Source: Erinaceus europaeus (lineage: Eukaryota > Chordata > Mammalia > Eulipotyphla > Erinaceidae). Taken from it: a stretch of 64,000 nucleotides of DNA. A program made the position numbers and the translations under genes. The number at the start of each line of letters is the position of its first letter. The stretch's first letter is position 1. The DNA lies in the NCBI RefSeq assembly GCF_950295315.1, contig NC_080185.1:41380602-41444601 (forward strand), in the 5' to 3' direction. Positions 1 to 11,735 of the stretch are shown here, in pieces. The notes below the pieces were generated by a model. That model saw only the letters and a program-made list of their open reading frames with translations. It was not told where the DNA came from and did not search any database.

Positions 1-142
1 GTGAGAGACAGAGAGACACACCTGCAGCATTGCTTCACCACTTGTGAAGCTTTCCCCCTACAGGTGGGGACTGGGGGCTCAAACCTGGGTCCTTACACAC
101 TGTAACATGTGCGCTCAATCAGGTGTGCCACCACCCAGCCCC
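1..142 (-). mobile_element. SINE B, cut by window start
   Basis: Antisense B element from the purine-rich part to ...ccacccagcccc. Confidence 0.75.
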
Positions 143-186
143 CATACCGTGCTTTTAAATTTAAATCTTTTCAAGATGTACTCATT

Positions 187-315
187 GGGTTGGCCAAATA
201 GCTCACTTGGATAGTGTGCTGCTTTGCTATCTGTGTGGCCCAGGTTTGGTGCCCCATTGCACTGAAGGAAGCTTCCGTGCTGTGATCTCTCTCACACTCT
301 GCCTTTCTGATAGTA
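187..315 (+). mobile_element. SINE C
   Basis: ttggccaaatagctcacttg, with B box caggtttggtgcc. Confidence 0.75.
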
Positions 316-324
316 CTTTAAAAA

Positions 325-458
325 AATATATTCACTCATTAACATGAAGGAGAAAGAGAATCAGAGTATCACTCTGGCACAGGTAATGCCAGAGGTCAAA
401 CTTGGGACTTCATGCTTGAGAGGTCAATGCTCTAGCCACCGCACCACCTCTTGGGGGT
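325..458 (-). mobile_element. SINE E
   Basis: Antisense; contains tcactctggcac and tcatgcttgag, the marks of this family. Confidence 0.75.
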
Positions 459-778
459 GCACTGTTCCTTCTCTCTTGTCTCCTGTTTCCTTCCTTTCTC
501 CTCCCCGTTAACGTGACCATTAGCTATCTGGGAAAGTCACACTGTCTTCTTATGCTACAGTTTCCTCCTCTAAGTAGATCCTAATAGCAGCACACTGCTC
601 AGGCTTAGCATGAGAACAGTGTGGACTCCTCGTGGGAGAGGGCACTAAGAGGGCTTGGCTTGTACCATACAATGATGTCCATCCCTCCGCCCAGAGCTGG
701 GTGGCCTTCCCATCAAACCTTGGCTTTAGGATATTTTCCTAACTTCCAATATGTTTTTTTAAGAATTATATATTTATT

Positions 779-1065
779 GGGAGTCAGGTAGCACAGCGAG
801 TTAAGCACATGTGGCGCAAAGCGTAAGGACCGGCTTAAGGATCCTGGTTGGAGCTCCCGGCTCCACACCAGCAGGGAGTCACTTCACAGGTGGTGAAGCA
901 GGTCTGCAGGTGTCTGTCTTTCTCTCCCCCTCTCTGTCTTCCCTTCCTCTCTCCATTTCTCTCTGTCCTATCCAACAACGACTACATCAACAACAACAAT
1001 AATAATAACTACAACAATAAAAAACCAACAAGGGCAACAAAAGGGAAAACAAATATAAATTTTTT
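779..1065 (+). mobile_element. SINE A, short form
   Basis: Starts gggagtcaggtagcacagcg; A/C-rich AAC/AAT tail. Confidence 0.88.
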
Positions 1066-1080
1066 TTAAAAGTCCACTAC

Positions 1081-1340
1081 TGGGAGTCGGGCGGTAGAGC
1101 AGCGGGTTAAGTGCACATGGCGCAAAGCACAAGGACCAGTGAAGGATCCCGGTTCAAGCCCCCAGCTCCCCACCTGCAGGGGAGTTGTTTCACAAGCGGT
1201 GAAGCAGGTCTGCAGGTGTCTATCTTTCTCTCCCGTTCTCTGTCTTCCATTTCTCTCTGTCCTATCCAACAACGACATCAACAATAAGAACTACAACAAT
1301 AAAACAATAAGGGCAACAAAAGGAAATAAATAAATATTTT
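1081..1340 (+). mobile_element. SINE A, short form
   Basis: Starts gggagtcgggcggtagagca; a second copy only 15 bases after the previous one, in the same orientation. Confidence 0.9.
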
Positions 1341-1372
1341 TTAAAAATTTAAATTCCACTGCTTTATTTTTT

Positions 1373-1534
1373 AAAAAAGAATTATTTATTTACAAGAAAG
1401 AGGAAGAGAGAAAGAGAGAGAGAGAGAGAGAAGGAACACCAGAGCATCACTCTGGCACATTTGATGATAGGGATCAATCTCAGAACCTCATGGCTGAGAG
1501 TTCAATGCTTCATGCACTGTGACACCTCCCAGCC
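1373..1534 (-). mobile_element. SINE E
   Basis: Antisense E with internal (GA)n. Confidence 0.7.
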
Positions 1535-1741
1535 TGTTCCTATCTGTACCTGTATGGGCTGGTTCCCCTTTGAGTTTGTCAGGTCAAGGAGTAGCCAGAG
1601 GCAGCCAACAGACAGCCGTGTCACCATGTCTGTCTTTTTTGGGTTGTGGCTGAGGCCATCCCCAGCCCACAATAGCAGGGAAACTTGATGTGCGGTCATT
1701 GCCCTCCTGAGTTCCAGTACTTGGCCACCTACTACCCTGAA

Positions 1742-2067
1742 TGAAGACAGACGTGGCACATGGTGCCAAGTGCAAGGACCAGCATAAGGATTCCAGTTCG
1801 AGTCCCTGGTTCCCCACCTGCAGGGGGGTTGTTTCACAAGCGGTGAAGCAAGTCTGCAGGTGTCTGTCTTTCTCTTCTTCTCTCTGTCTTCCCCTCCTCC
1901 ATTTCTCGATGTCCTGTCCAACAACAATTACAGCAGTAACAATAACAACAACGGTAAACAACAAGGGCAACAAAAGAGAAAACATGGTCTCCAGGAGACA
2001 TGGATTTCTTGTGCAGGCACAGAACCCCAGCAATAACCCCGGAGGCAAAAAAAAAAAAAAAAAAAAA
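1742..2067 (+). mobile_element. SINE A, long form, 5'-truncated
   Basis: Lacks the first ~25 bases; carries the extra 3' block (ttcttgtgcaggcac...ataaccccggaggc) and an A22 tail. Confidence 0.85.
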
Positions 2068-2251
2068 GACAGATATAGACTAGAACTCAAAAGATGACTA
2101 GAGAGAAAATGTAAAGAAACCCATTTCTCAGTCAATGTCGTAGTTTTTCACAAACCAACTGACCTGATAGGAAGCAGTTCTTAAGACAGCCGTATCTGAC
2201 CTTCACACCTCTGACTTTATGGACAGGCAACTTCCACTGCCTACTCTGAGT

Positions 2252-2252
<1 letters not shown>

Positions 2253-2296
<44 letters not shown>
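2253..2296 (+). repeat. (GT)22 microsatellite
   Basis: Perfect GT dinucleotide run 88 bases upstream of a TMEM255A exon. Confidence 0.95.
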
Positions 2297-2299
<3 letters not shown>

Positions 2300-2383
2300 C
2301 TCATATCTTTTGCTACCAGTCAAGCACTTGCTGAATCATTTTCCAAAACCAAAACTCCTTTGGCTTGATGTTTGTTTTACCAG

Positions 2384-2452
2384 GACCTGAAACCACTCTA
2401 TGCCAACCGATGCCACTACGTCCCCAAGACATCCCAGAGAGAAGCTGAGGAG
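2384..2452 (+). CDS. TMEM255A: TMEM255A internal coding exon (first one in this window)
   Basis: 23 codons in phase 0, starting DLKPLYANRCHYVPKT and ending with ...EAEE. The acceptor is ...tttgttttaccag before GAC and the donor is GAG|gtgagc. The peptide matches the extracellular-loop region of the four-pass membrane protein TMEM255A (about 349 residues in human, function poorly known). Earlier exons, holding the N terminus and first membrane segments, must lie upstream of position 1. The longer open frame around this exon is intron read-through. Confidence 0.9.
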
Positions 2453-4255
2453 GTGAGCCAGAATCAGGTTGAATGTCTTATGTTTGGGAAACTCCCACCT
2501 GTTCTGTCTGAAACTTTTCTTTTGCTCCTTTTCATGGGCTTAAGGTGTGCTGCTATGTCCAGAGCTGATTCTCTCAGTGAGTCAGAGTGGTACTGACAAG
2601 CCCAGGGTCACAGGCTGGAGCTTCAGAAGGCCCAAGCCAATCGACTTTGTGCTGTGTCTACAGGCTGGCTGCCCCACTGACCCCAGCAGGCAATCTCCTA
2701 GATTATGACTTTGATGCCAAATGGCATAGAGGTCATATGCCATGACCCCCCCACCCCACTCACTCTCTGTGGGAGACTTAGTTGCCTGGACTCTGTTTCC
2801 AACTGGAACAAAAGTAGGCCTCCTACTTAGTCATGAGTCTGGGCTCCAAGAAGCAGAGCCAGAGTCCTCATATGCAGGAGAAGTCAGGAAGTCAAATGAA
2901 GGCCATGGAGAAGCCTAGTTCACTGGGAGACTCCTGGGATGCTGGACTGTTCACCTGGCCCTCTCATGACACTCCCAAGAGGCCAGTCAGGGAATGCTTA
3001 AGTGGGGACACAGGAATACAGTTCTTTCTTTCCCCCACACAATTCCAGTTCAGTTCCAGGACCATTTAGCAGGTAAAGGCTGTGGGCACGGAGGGGACAC
3101 ATGATCCCAGGACCTGGTCGGAGGGCTTCTATTTCAGTGCACAGGAGCTCCTCTCATGTCCTGAAATTTTGCTGTCAGTCTCCACCCCAAACCCTGAACA
3201 AAACAGTTAGAAAAATGGTAAAATTGGAATCAGGAGAGAAAGGAAGCCAGCAGATACAAAATGGCAACCGCCTCCTGTGACTCCATGTAAAATATGCTGT
3301 GAATGGTGCCCATTGGAGTTGGGCAAAGTGGCAGCCTCGCCATTCATTTTCTTTCCCTTGTCACGAATTCACCATTTTTCTAACTTTTCTCAGGTCAGAG
3401 AGGGAGAAGTATAAATGTACATGTGCCAACAGCTTATCAGAAAGGGCCTGGACATGTGTATAAGAGACCTCTTATAGAAAAAAATGCATGTTTCCCCAAC
3501 ATTCACTATAATATGGCAAAACAAATTTATAAGCACTTCATTGCATCTGAACAGGGGAAGAAGCCTAAGGGGGAAATATCTAACAAACAAGATATGGTAA
3601 ATGGAAATGAATGTCTAAAATGTGTTGGTAAACTCAGCGTGTGTTTAATGCCATTGCTCTTCTCTTGGTTGTGTTGGGATAGCTTTCTTGTGTTAATGTG
3701 TTAACTGTAACAGTATTACTAATGACTTCCATACGTTTGCTTGTAACCCTGGTCCCCCTAATCCTATTTTTCCTGTATAAGGTCATAAGTTCCTCTACCA
3801 AAAATTCTCCTTCCGCGAGGGTTATGAGGAACCTTACCCAGGCAGCTAGAGAGGTACTATCGTACTTCAGAATGCATGCCATGGCCCCTCTGTTTTCCTT
3901 CCCACCCACCCCCTTTCCACCTGTACCCTGATTCCTTCTCTGCTCCCCCTCCTTTCCTACCATCCTTTTGTTCTTCTGTCTGTTTTTCCGTCATCCTTCC
4001 TCCTCTCCATCTCTGCCCTTCAGGGATGGGGCACTGAGAGCTGTTGCTGAGGCTGGATTCAAGTTCAGCTATACAGTGACCTGCCTTATGAACAAGTTCA
4101 ACCAACCCTCCCCCTTCCCCAACTCCTGCTGGCCCTATCCCTCTCATGTTTTGGTGTGTTCATTTCACAGCCATCCTCACCATCTCCATCAGTCACTGAC
4201 TCATATGTCCAGTTTCGAGGGCCCCACTCATCTTCTGACTGTTGTGTGCCCTCAG
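2453..4255 (+). other. TMEM255A: TMEM255A intron without recognised repeats
   Basis: 1.8 kb between two coding exons. No SINE, L1 or open frame of interest was recognised; a CT/CA-rich stretch lies at 3890-4020. Confidence 0.6.
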
Positions 4256-4344
4256 GTGAACTGCCCTCATCTGAGCCGTGGCTTCTGCACACCTCGCATC
4301 CGGGGCAACACATGCTTCTGCTGTGACCTCTACAACTGTGGCAG
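4256..4344 (+). CDS. TMEM255A: TMEM255A internal coding exon, cysteine-rich loop
   Basis: 29 codons plus 2 bases: VNCPHLSRGFCTPRIRG, then a block with cysteines spaced C-x-C-C-x5-C. The acceptor is ...gtgccctcag and the donor is GGCAG|gtaagt. It joins in frame to the preceding exon (phase 0) and leaves AG to complete a Ser codon with the next exon. Six cysteines in about 30 residues suggest a disulphide-stabilised extracellular loop (inference). Family identity rests on the strongly conserved peptide. Confidence 0.93.
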
Positions 4345-4965
4345 GTAAGTGCTGAGCCCCAGGTCCAGGAATAAGGATTTGACCATACTGAGCATTTAGA
4401 AGGGCTGGGTGTGGGCTGGCACTCAATAGGGACCAGAGAAGTCAAGTCATTGGTCTGTAAATAGATGTTAGTTGATGTAACACGCATACTTGCCTTCTCT
4501 GAACTGGAAATCACACTAAGTGCTTCCAAAGATCTGATGTCATGTAATGCTTACTTATGATGCACATCCTCTTTTTAAGGGTGTTGTTGAAAGTGAGGCT
4601 TAGAAGAAAATAGACAACAAGGCCAAGGTGGCCTGAACTTGAATGTAGTAGAGGAAGAGTTCAAACTCAGTTCTAAATCCAAGTCTAACAACATTCAGTA
4701 TGTCGTTATTGGGTATTTGCTCTGTGCCTGACCTTTTTCTAGACACTGGAGACTCACAGCCAATAGAATCAAAGCCACTGTCCTCTTGGAGCTTACATTC
4801 TCAATACTGGAGACATGAGAGTATAGTATGCCAAGTGCTGGTTGGTCAAAGCTCTGAAAATAATGAAGCAAGAGAGGTAGATAATGTTGAAGTGAGATGT
4901 GGATATGCTATGTTAGACTATCAGGGATGGACTCTGAAATTATTTTATAGGACAGACAGAAATTG

Positions 4966-5112
4966 AGAGGTAACTGGGAGATAGAAAGATAGACACCTGC
5001 AGACTTGCTTCACTGCTGCAAGTGGGGAGTGGTGGTTTGAACTCAGGTCCTAACGTGGGTCCTTGCACTTAGTACCATATGTGCTTAAGTGGGTGCACCA
5101 CTGCCCGGCCCC
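4966..5112 (-). mobile_element. SINE B
   Basis: Antisense; ends ...accactgcccggcccc. Confidence 0.7.
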
Positions 5113-5155
5113 CTGAAATTAATTTTTGTGGAGCTGGGGCCTCACATATCTTTTA

Positions 5156-5335
5156 TTTCACTGCTCCCAGGCCGCCTTTTCATTGAGAGAGAGAGAGAGA
5201 GGAGAGGAGAGACTCTTCAGCACTGGAGCTTCTGCCATTGTTACGACCCTTCTATGCAAGGTATCTCTTCAGCCTCAGAGAAGGCATCTTCGAGGAAGGT
5301 GACACTTGTGCAGAAAACTTAGTGAAGTGGGTGAG
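5156..5335 (-). repeat. Interspersed repeat pair, copy 1 (C-like)
   Basis: Shares ccaggc-gc-ttttcattgaga, cttcagcactggagcttc and tctcttcagcctcagagaag with 6297-6493. The first part resembles an antisense C SINE; the remainder is unassigned. Confidence 0.6.
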
Positions 5336-5849
5336 ACAGCAACAAAGTTGATGCCTGGACAAAGAGTGTTTCATACAGAGACAACCAGATATACAAAGGC
5401 TGGAAGCAGAAATAGGCCTGCTACAATCACTCTGGCTCTCTGCCATCCAATTGCTAAAGCATCCTTTATTCTTTCAAAGCATATATAGGTGTTAGGAAAA
5501 CAAGCTCTACTAATGAGGGACTAAGAACTCACAGACTAGACAGAAGACACTCATGGTTACAATATCACAACAATAAGTGCAGTGGACATCAGTGGATATA
5601 CCAAGAACACTGGTACCCAAATCAACTGAAACTCAGTGGCTGTGTGTCTGGGGGGGTGTCGAAAAGGAGGTGATGTGGGAGCTGAGATATAAAGGCTAAA
5701 GTGGGGAGTCAGGAGCCAACTTAAAAGAGGATGAGGGTATTCTCCGCAGTTGTGGGGAGCAAGGTAGCGTGGAAGGTGTTAAAGGCGCAGTTGTAATCAC
5801 CCATCAGATCACAGTGGGCTGATGGACCATAGGAACAACTTTGGACTTG

Positions 5850-6045
5850 AACTTATTTTTTAATTTTTATTAGTGATTTAATTTTGATTTATAAAATTAC
5901 AATATAACAGGAGTACAACTTCACACCGTTCCCACCACCCAATCCCTCCATTGTAAGCTACAGCAGTTCTCTTAAGGTTGCAGATATAGGTTAACTATTA
6001 TTTCTACAACTCTGTCTATATTTGTATATATTTGCCCATTTTTTC
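5850..6045 (-). mobile_element. L1 3' end, antisense
   Basis: tttataaaattacaatataa...acttcacaccgttcccacca matches the recurring hedgehog L1 3' terminus seen also at 12640, 15480, 33690 and 37360. Confidence 0.65.
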
Positions 6046-6054
6046 TTTTCTTTT

Positions 6055-6236
6055 GTTATTATCTTTATTTATGTATTGAATAGAGATGGTCATAAATGGA
6101 GGAGGAATGGGGAGATAGAGAGGAAGAGAGACACTTCACACTTGTGAAGCTTTCTGCAGGTGGAACCAGAAGCTGGAACCCAGGTCCTTGTGCACTGTAA
6201 TGTGTGCACTTAACTAGGTGTGCCACCACCTGCCCC
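6055..6236 (-). mobile_element. SINE B
   Basis: Antisense; aataga tail to ccaccacctgcccc head. Confidence 0.7.
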
Positions 6237-6296
6237 CTGCCCCCACATTGTTTTCCTATGGACCCATCTTCTCTTCCTTTACAAGTTACACATGCA

Positions 6297-6318
6297 CCTG
6301 TTCCCAGGCTGCTTTTTC

Positions 6319-6366
<48 letters not shown>

Positions 6367-6493
6367 AGTCTTCAGCACTGGAGCTTCCACCATTGTTACA
6401 ATCCTTCTATGCAAGGTATCTCTTCAGCCTCAGAGAAGGCATCTTTAAGGAAGGTGACAGACACTTGTGCAGAAACCTTAGTGAAGTGAGTAA
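6297..6493 (-). repeat. Interspersed repeat pair, copy 2, with (AG)n
   Basis: Second copy of the unit at 5156, again directly beside an antisense B SINE. Contains (AG)21 at 6321-6363. Confidence 0.6.
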
Positions 6494-6639
6494 GACCTAT
6501 TACTATAACAAAAATGTCTTTCCCTTTATCCTCTTCTGTCTTTGGGTCCTGATGGAATCGGAGTTCCAAGCCTTCTAGTCATATTCTCCCCATCATTTCT
6601 CCCCTACTGAGAGTATGGACCTAAATTCTTTTTTTGGGG

Positions 6640-6745
6640 GGGGTGTAGAAGGTGGGAGTTCTGGCTTCTGTAATTGCTTCTCCACTGGACATGGGCTTTT
6701 GCAGGTCGATCCATACCCCTAGCCTGTCTCCATCTTTCCCTGGTG
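6640..6745 (-). mobile_element. L1 3'UTR fragment, antisense
   Basis: gtagaaggtgggagttctggcttctgtaat block shared with other L1 3' ends in the window. Confidence 0.6.
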
Positions 6746-7130
6746 GGGTAGGGCTGTGGAGAGGTAAGGTTCCAAGACACATTGGTGAGGTCATCTCACC
6801 AGGGAAGTCAGGATGGGATCATGATAGTATCTGTGACTTGGTGGCTGAAAGGCGACAGGACATAAAGTGAGACCAAATGGTTAATGAACAGGGAACAAAA
6901 TGTAGGAACAGAGCAGATGGTTACAGGGATTCTAGAGTGGGAAGAAGGGAGGAAGTCCATTTTAGGCATGTTCCCAGGGCCCACGACTGTCATAGTTTTT
7001 GCTTGAGTGTGATAGCTAACATGGAGGTGGACAAAAGTGTTGTCTTAGAAGATGGTGTTGGAGCAGAGAAAAGGGCTAGAAAGTTAGACAAGGGCAGAGA
7101 TTAGCTCCAAATTTTGAAAAAAAAAAAAAA

Positions 7131-7132
<2 letters not shown>

Positions 7133-7171
<39 letters not shown>
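7133..7171 (+). repeat. (GAAA)n microsatellite
   Basis: A16 run followed by about ten GAAA units, abutting an L1 3' end. Confidence 0.95.
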
Positions 7172-7173
<2 letters not shown>

Positions 7174-7425
7174 GGGGAGCTGGGAGCATGGATCGACCTG
7201 CCAATGCCCATGTTCAATGGGGAAGCAATTACAGAAGCCAGACCTTCCACCTTCTGCACCCCATAATGACCCTGGGTTCATACTCCCAGAGGGAGAAAGA
7301 ATAGGACATCTTTCAAGGGAGGAGATGGAATATAGAGTTTTGGTGGTGGGACCTGTGTGCATTTGTACCCCTCTTATCCTATGGTCTTGTCAATATTTCT
7401 ATTTTATAAATAAATTTTTAAAAAA
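7174..7425 (+). mobile_element. L1 3'UTR, sense
   Basis: gggagcatggatcgacctgc through ctatggtcttgtcaat and ataaataaa tail; the same unit as 54320 and 62850. Confidence 0.75.
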
Positions 7426-7429
7426 TCTA

Positions 7430-9525
7430 CCCCATCCACCTGACCCATGGGGCCATATATATTTATCTTTAGCACAGGAGCCTGTTCAAACCTCCGTGTC
7501 CCTGTCAGTCTGAGCCCGTAGTGCATGGCCACAGCTGGGAACATTCTAGGCTGCACTTATTTCAGGCCCAGTCTTCCTTGAGTTACAGACAGGGCAGGAT
7601 GACTCAGCCTCCCTTAGACTGGGGCAGTCCCTACCATTGCTGCTTTACAGTGAAAGCAAGGTCCTGGGAAGGTCTGCTAGAGGGCTTATGATGACGTTCC
7701 TGATGGAAGTGACCAGTAAAAGTGGAGAGAGGGATCTATTAGAGATCTAGACCTATCTGTGTGGGAATCCAAGAATTCCCTGGCTAAGGCCCCAGATTAT
7801 GATGAGGTGTGATATTGACCAAAAGGGCCACCATTAAGTGAACCAGTCTCTTGCCCTTATCCTGCTTTTGTAGTCCTCTCTTTATCTGATGACCTTAGAC
7901 TTTTTCCCAGTTGTTCTTCCCAACCAGAGTTAGGTTTTGGGGGTCTGTCTTCTTTGGGCCTTTCTGCTAGATTGCCAAACTAATTTGTCCTGTCCATTTG
8001 ATTAAAGAATTTATGATGCCTTCTTTAGGCACTTCTACTAGGATTCCAGGCTTATTAGGTCTAAGTCTAATCACAGAGGGCTGTTAAGCACTTTTACTTT
8101 GAGTTATATAATTGCCTCTTGCTTATGGATCCATGTACACCTGTACCCAGTCCCCTAGACCCTAGCCTGTATCTAGTATCTGTAACTTTAGTCCCATCTG
8201 ATAAGGAAAAATCTCACCAGATTTGAGGAGTTAGGAGGTTGACATCTCAGGCTGGGTGTCTCTGGTGACATGGACTTGAGAGCCACTGTAGGAAGGGTAT
8301 GGCATAGAAGAGAGATCTACGTGATTAGAGGCAGCAAGGAGGTCACTGTAAGAGTCCAGGCTAAAGTAGGTTTGGGGACAGGAGAAAGCAAGGAAAGCTT
8401 TGGGAACAATTTAGAAGGTTCCATGGGACAGGAATGCATAAGCAGACCAAGCAGAGAATGAACTCAGAGCCTGCATGTGGGGGTGTGGGCCAGAGCCCCA
8501 GTGCTGCAGATATCTGGGAAGTATACATGAGGGGTGTTGGGAGCCATGGGTGGGGTTCCTTAATGACTGTAACCCCCCTGTAAACTCTGGAGAGTTTATC
8601 TGCTCTGAAGAGGTTAGAGCTGGGAAGAAAAGGGAGACGGGGAGAGCACACACACCAGTCCCCCGCCCCAGCTTCTATTTAAAGGTTTGGAGGGTGGAGG
8701 AAAAGAAACAAAAAACTCAAATGAGGTTTAGGGGATTATCTGGGTGGTTCAATTATTCATGATGTAATAATAACTAACACTTGTAAAGGACTTCCCTCCT
8801 TAACAGCAATGATTGAGAGCTAGCAGCTATAATTATACTTCCTGAGCCCAACCTTTACAAAGTGATCAAAGGAATGCAAAACAGGCCCTAGGGGAATTGG
8901 GCTTGTTTTTCTAGCTGTCCTCTCCATTGGTCTCCCCCTGCCACCCCCCTCCCCTGCTTTGTCTTTCCCTCTGTTTTCACCTCCTCCCTCCTCTCCTCTG
9001 GCCCAGTCCCCTCTCCTTCTCCATTTCATCACCTCCTATGGGACAGGGTGGGCAGAGTGAGGAGCTGGCTAGGTCCCCAGAAAGAGAGGAAGGGTTTATC
9101 TAGAGGGCTGAGAAGTGATTTCTTGCGCGGACACACCTTCCTCTCTGCAATTAGGTGTGTTTCTGGAAAAGGCTGGAGTAAACTAAACGCTCCCAGTCAG
9201 TACATTCCATTTAGCTGGGCCCTGAGGTGATTTCTTTTTGAAGGTGGAGTCTCCAGCCCAATTTTATCTTCTAGGCAATCTGAACTTCATTCTAACTGAC
9301 TTCCCTACTTTCCTAAGGCAAGTTATGTCAGCACTGTCTTCAAGACTCTAAAGGACTTTTCTGAGGAGCTATGTACAATTCCAGGCTCCTTAAAGGCAGA
9401 GAAACATGACTTCATCTTATCTCTGTCCCCAGGTTGTGGGCTCAAGTCCAGGCCTGAGAGAAGGCCTGTTGAAATAGAAGTAAAAAAATATAACCTTTTC
9501 ACTGGAAACACAAATTGTGGGCTAG
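7430..9525 (+). other. TMEM255A: TMEM255A intron, mostly unique
   Basis: About 2.1 kb with no clear SINE or L1; a CT-rich patch at 8930-9030. Nothing coding recognised. A low-repeat block inside such a repeat-dense intron could hold conserved regulatory sequence. Confidence 0.5.
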
Positions 9526-9529
9526 GTAA

Positions 9530-10200
9530 CTAAGAGGGGTCATGGTGTTATCGGATTCTCAGGCGGAGAGACGAATACACTGAGGTGTTTTTTATGCCGG
9601 CAGACCCAGCTGGACCCCTGTCCAGAAAAGACTGGGTCCAGAGCACCATGGCGCTGGCCCTTTTATACAGTGCTCAGCTTTCTCATAATAACTCATAGCA
9701 ACAAGCTTAACAGATTACTTTTTCTTTAGTGTAGACAGAGTACAATTTGCTTGGGTTATTAGCAGAGTCTTAGGCAAAAGGAGCAGATTCAAAGGCCACC
9801 TACCAAGGCCACTTTGATAACAACAGTAGAAAGCCCTGTTTGTGCTGAGAGGAGGAGGAAGGTTGCCACCACCTGCAATTTTCTTTAAGAAGTTAGCCTG
9901 GGGGTCGGGAGGTAGCGCAACGGGTTAAGTGCAAGTGGCGCAAAGCACAAGAACCAGCATAAGGATCCCTGTTCGAGTTCCCCGCCTGCAGGGGGGTTGC
10001 TTCACAATCAGTGAAGCAGGTCTGCAGGTGTCTTTCCCCCTCTCTGTCTTCTCCTCCTCTATCTATTTCTCTCTGTCCTATCCAACAACAACGACACCAC
10101 CACCACCAACAATAATAACTACAACAATAAAACAAGGGCAAAAAAAGGAAATAAATAAAATAAATATTAAAATAAGTTAACCCTTGCTTGCCTCAATGGG
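9530..10200 (-). mobile_element. Solo-LTR-like element, copy 1, with an A SINE inserted
   Basis: About 9530-9897 plus 10172-10200 share long blocks with 39690-40615 (aactcatagcaacaagctta; aaggccactttg; acccttgctt). On the - strand there is a TATA box (TATAAAAGG, near 9659), as expected of a retroviral-type LTR promoter. No internal region or coding sequence is present. The family was not identified. Confidence 0.5.
9902..10171 (+). mobile_element. SINE A, short form, inside the LTR-like element
   Basis: Starts gggtcgggaggtagcgcaac, with A-rich tail aaataaataaaataaat. Flanked by near-identical aagttagcc and aagttaacc. Confidence 0.85.
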
Positions 10201-10296
10201 AACACTGTCCCTGCAAATCTTTAAACCAGAAACTGATTTTCCCCTGCTTGATACAGGGTAGCATCCCAAGTCTGTAGCTAAGAAACCAAGGACAGG

Positions 10297-10594
10297 GAGT
10301 CAGGTGGTAGCACAGCGGGTTAAGTACACGTGGCACAAAGCACAAGGACCTGCATAAAACTCCTGGTTTGAGCCCCCGGCTCCCCACCTGCAGGGGCGTC
10401 ACTTTACAAGCAGTGAAGCAGATCTGCAGGTGTCTATCTTTCTCTCCCCCTCCTCTCTCCATTTCTCTCTGTCCTATCTAACAACGACGACATCAATAAC
10501 AACAATTACAACTACAACCATAATAAATAGACAACAAGGGCAACAAAAGAGACGATAAATAAATAAAATAATTAATAATAATAATAATAATAAT
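10297..10594 (+). mobile_element. SINE A with 15-bp target-site duplication
   Basis: Starts gggagtcaggtggtagcaca; tail (AAT)n. AAGAAACCAAGGACA occurs at 10282-10296 and again just after the tail. Confidence 0.92.
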
Positions 10595-11389
10595 CAAAAG
10601 AAACCAAGGACAAAACTACTCTATCAGTTCTTTTTATAAGGACACAATCCCACTAGGTCATCATCACCCCAGGTCCTGAGACTACAGAGGCCACAGTTCC
10701 ACACTAGAGGGAAAGCTTACTTACACCTTGACCCAAAGCTTTTTGCAGCTAACACCAGAGTTCCAAATTCCAGGGCCTAAATATAGTGAGCAGCAAGCAC
10801 TGGGAGGCTTTCCTTCTACCCAGTGAGTCTTTGTTTTACTCACATGAAGCCTATTTTTAATCAATTGCCAGCTCCTCCGGTCCATTTCCTGGAAAGGAGG
10901 CCAAGTTAGAAAAAAAAAAAAAAGTGAGGACAAAAATGCCAGGCAGTCATTTGCAAGGAAGCACGACGGAAACAGATTCTACTGGCCCCTCGAACCCACA
11001 GACCTCCTTTGACGTCAGGGCCAGTTGAGTTTTTCATTCCAAACATAGATCATTCCACTCAGCCCCGTGCAGGAAAGTGCCTTTCGCTTGGATACAGCTC
11101 CTGGCAGCCACCTCGTGGGGGACTTCACTCAGCTTCGGGGAGGTCATGTCAATGTCACAGGCTGTCAGCATGTGGCCTGCAGGATGTGACAGAAAGTGGC
11201 GGCGTGGCTGGTGCTAAAGGGGAAGAAGCTATCTTACCTTCACTCAGGCTCCCCTTTCAGCTTTTTTAGGACCTACTATGTGCCAGAGACTGTTCTGAAA
11301 GAACAGGTGTCAATAAAGCACTTGGCATACCTGGGTGGGGGCAGCTGGAGGGAGAGCGTTGAGAACTCTGTGCAGCATATTAGCAGTGA

Positions 11390-11690
11390 GATAGGGAGAC
11401 ACCATGATGGTTCTGTGAAAAGACTCATGACTGAGGCTCAGAGCTCTGAGGTTCAATTCCCAGCACCACCAGAAGCCAGAGCTGGTGGTCTGGGGGATGG
11501 CGCAGTGGATAAGGCACTAGACTCTCAAGCATGAGATCCTGAGTTCAGTCCCTGGCAGCCCATGTACCAGAGTGATGTCTGTTTTTCTCTCTTTCTCTCT
11601 CTCATTAATAAGTAAGTAAAATCTTTACAAAAAAAAAAAAAGAAGAAGAAGAAGCCAAAGCTGAGCAGTGCTCTGGGAAATAAAATGAAA
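11390..11690 (+). mobile_element. SINE D split by SINE E
   Basis: D part: gggagacaccatgatggttc with B box aggttcaattccc. E inserted at 11488-11640 (gtggtctgggggatggcgca). agaagccagagctg before and agaagccaaagctg after are the target duplication, and D then resumes with agcagtgctctgg. Confidence 0.85.
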
Positions 11691-11694
11691 TATA

Positions 11695-11735
11695 GACTAG
11701 ACTAGACTAGACTAGACTAGACTAGACTAGACTAG
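11695..11735 (+). repeat. (ACTAG)8 pentanucleotide repeat
   Basis: Eight near-perfect ACTAG units at the end of the D SINE. Confidence 0.95.
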
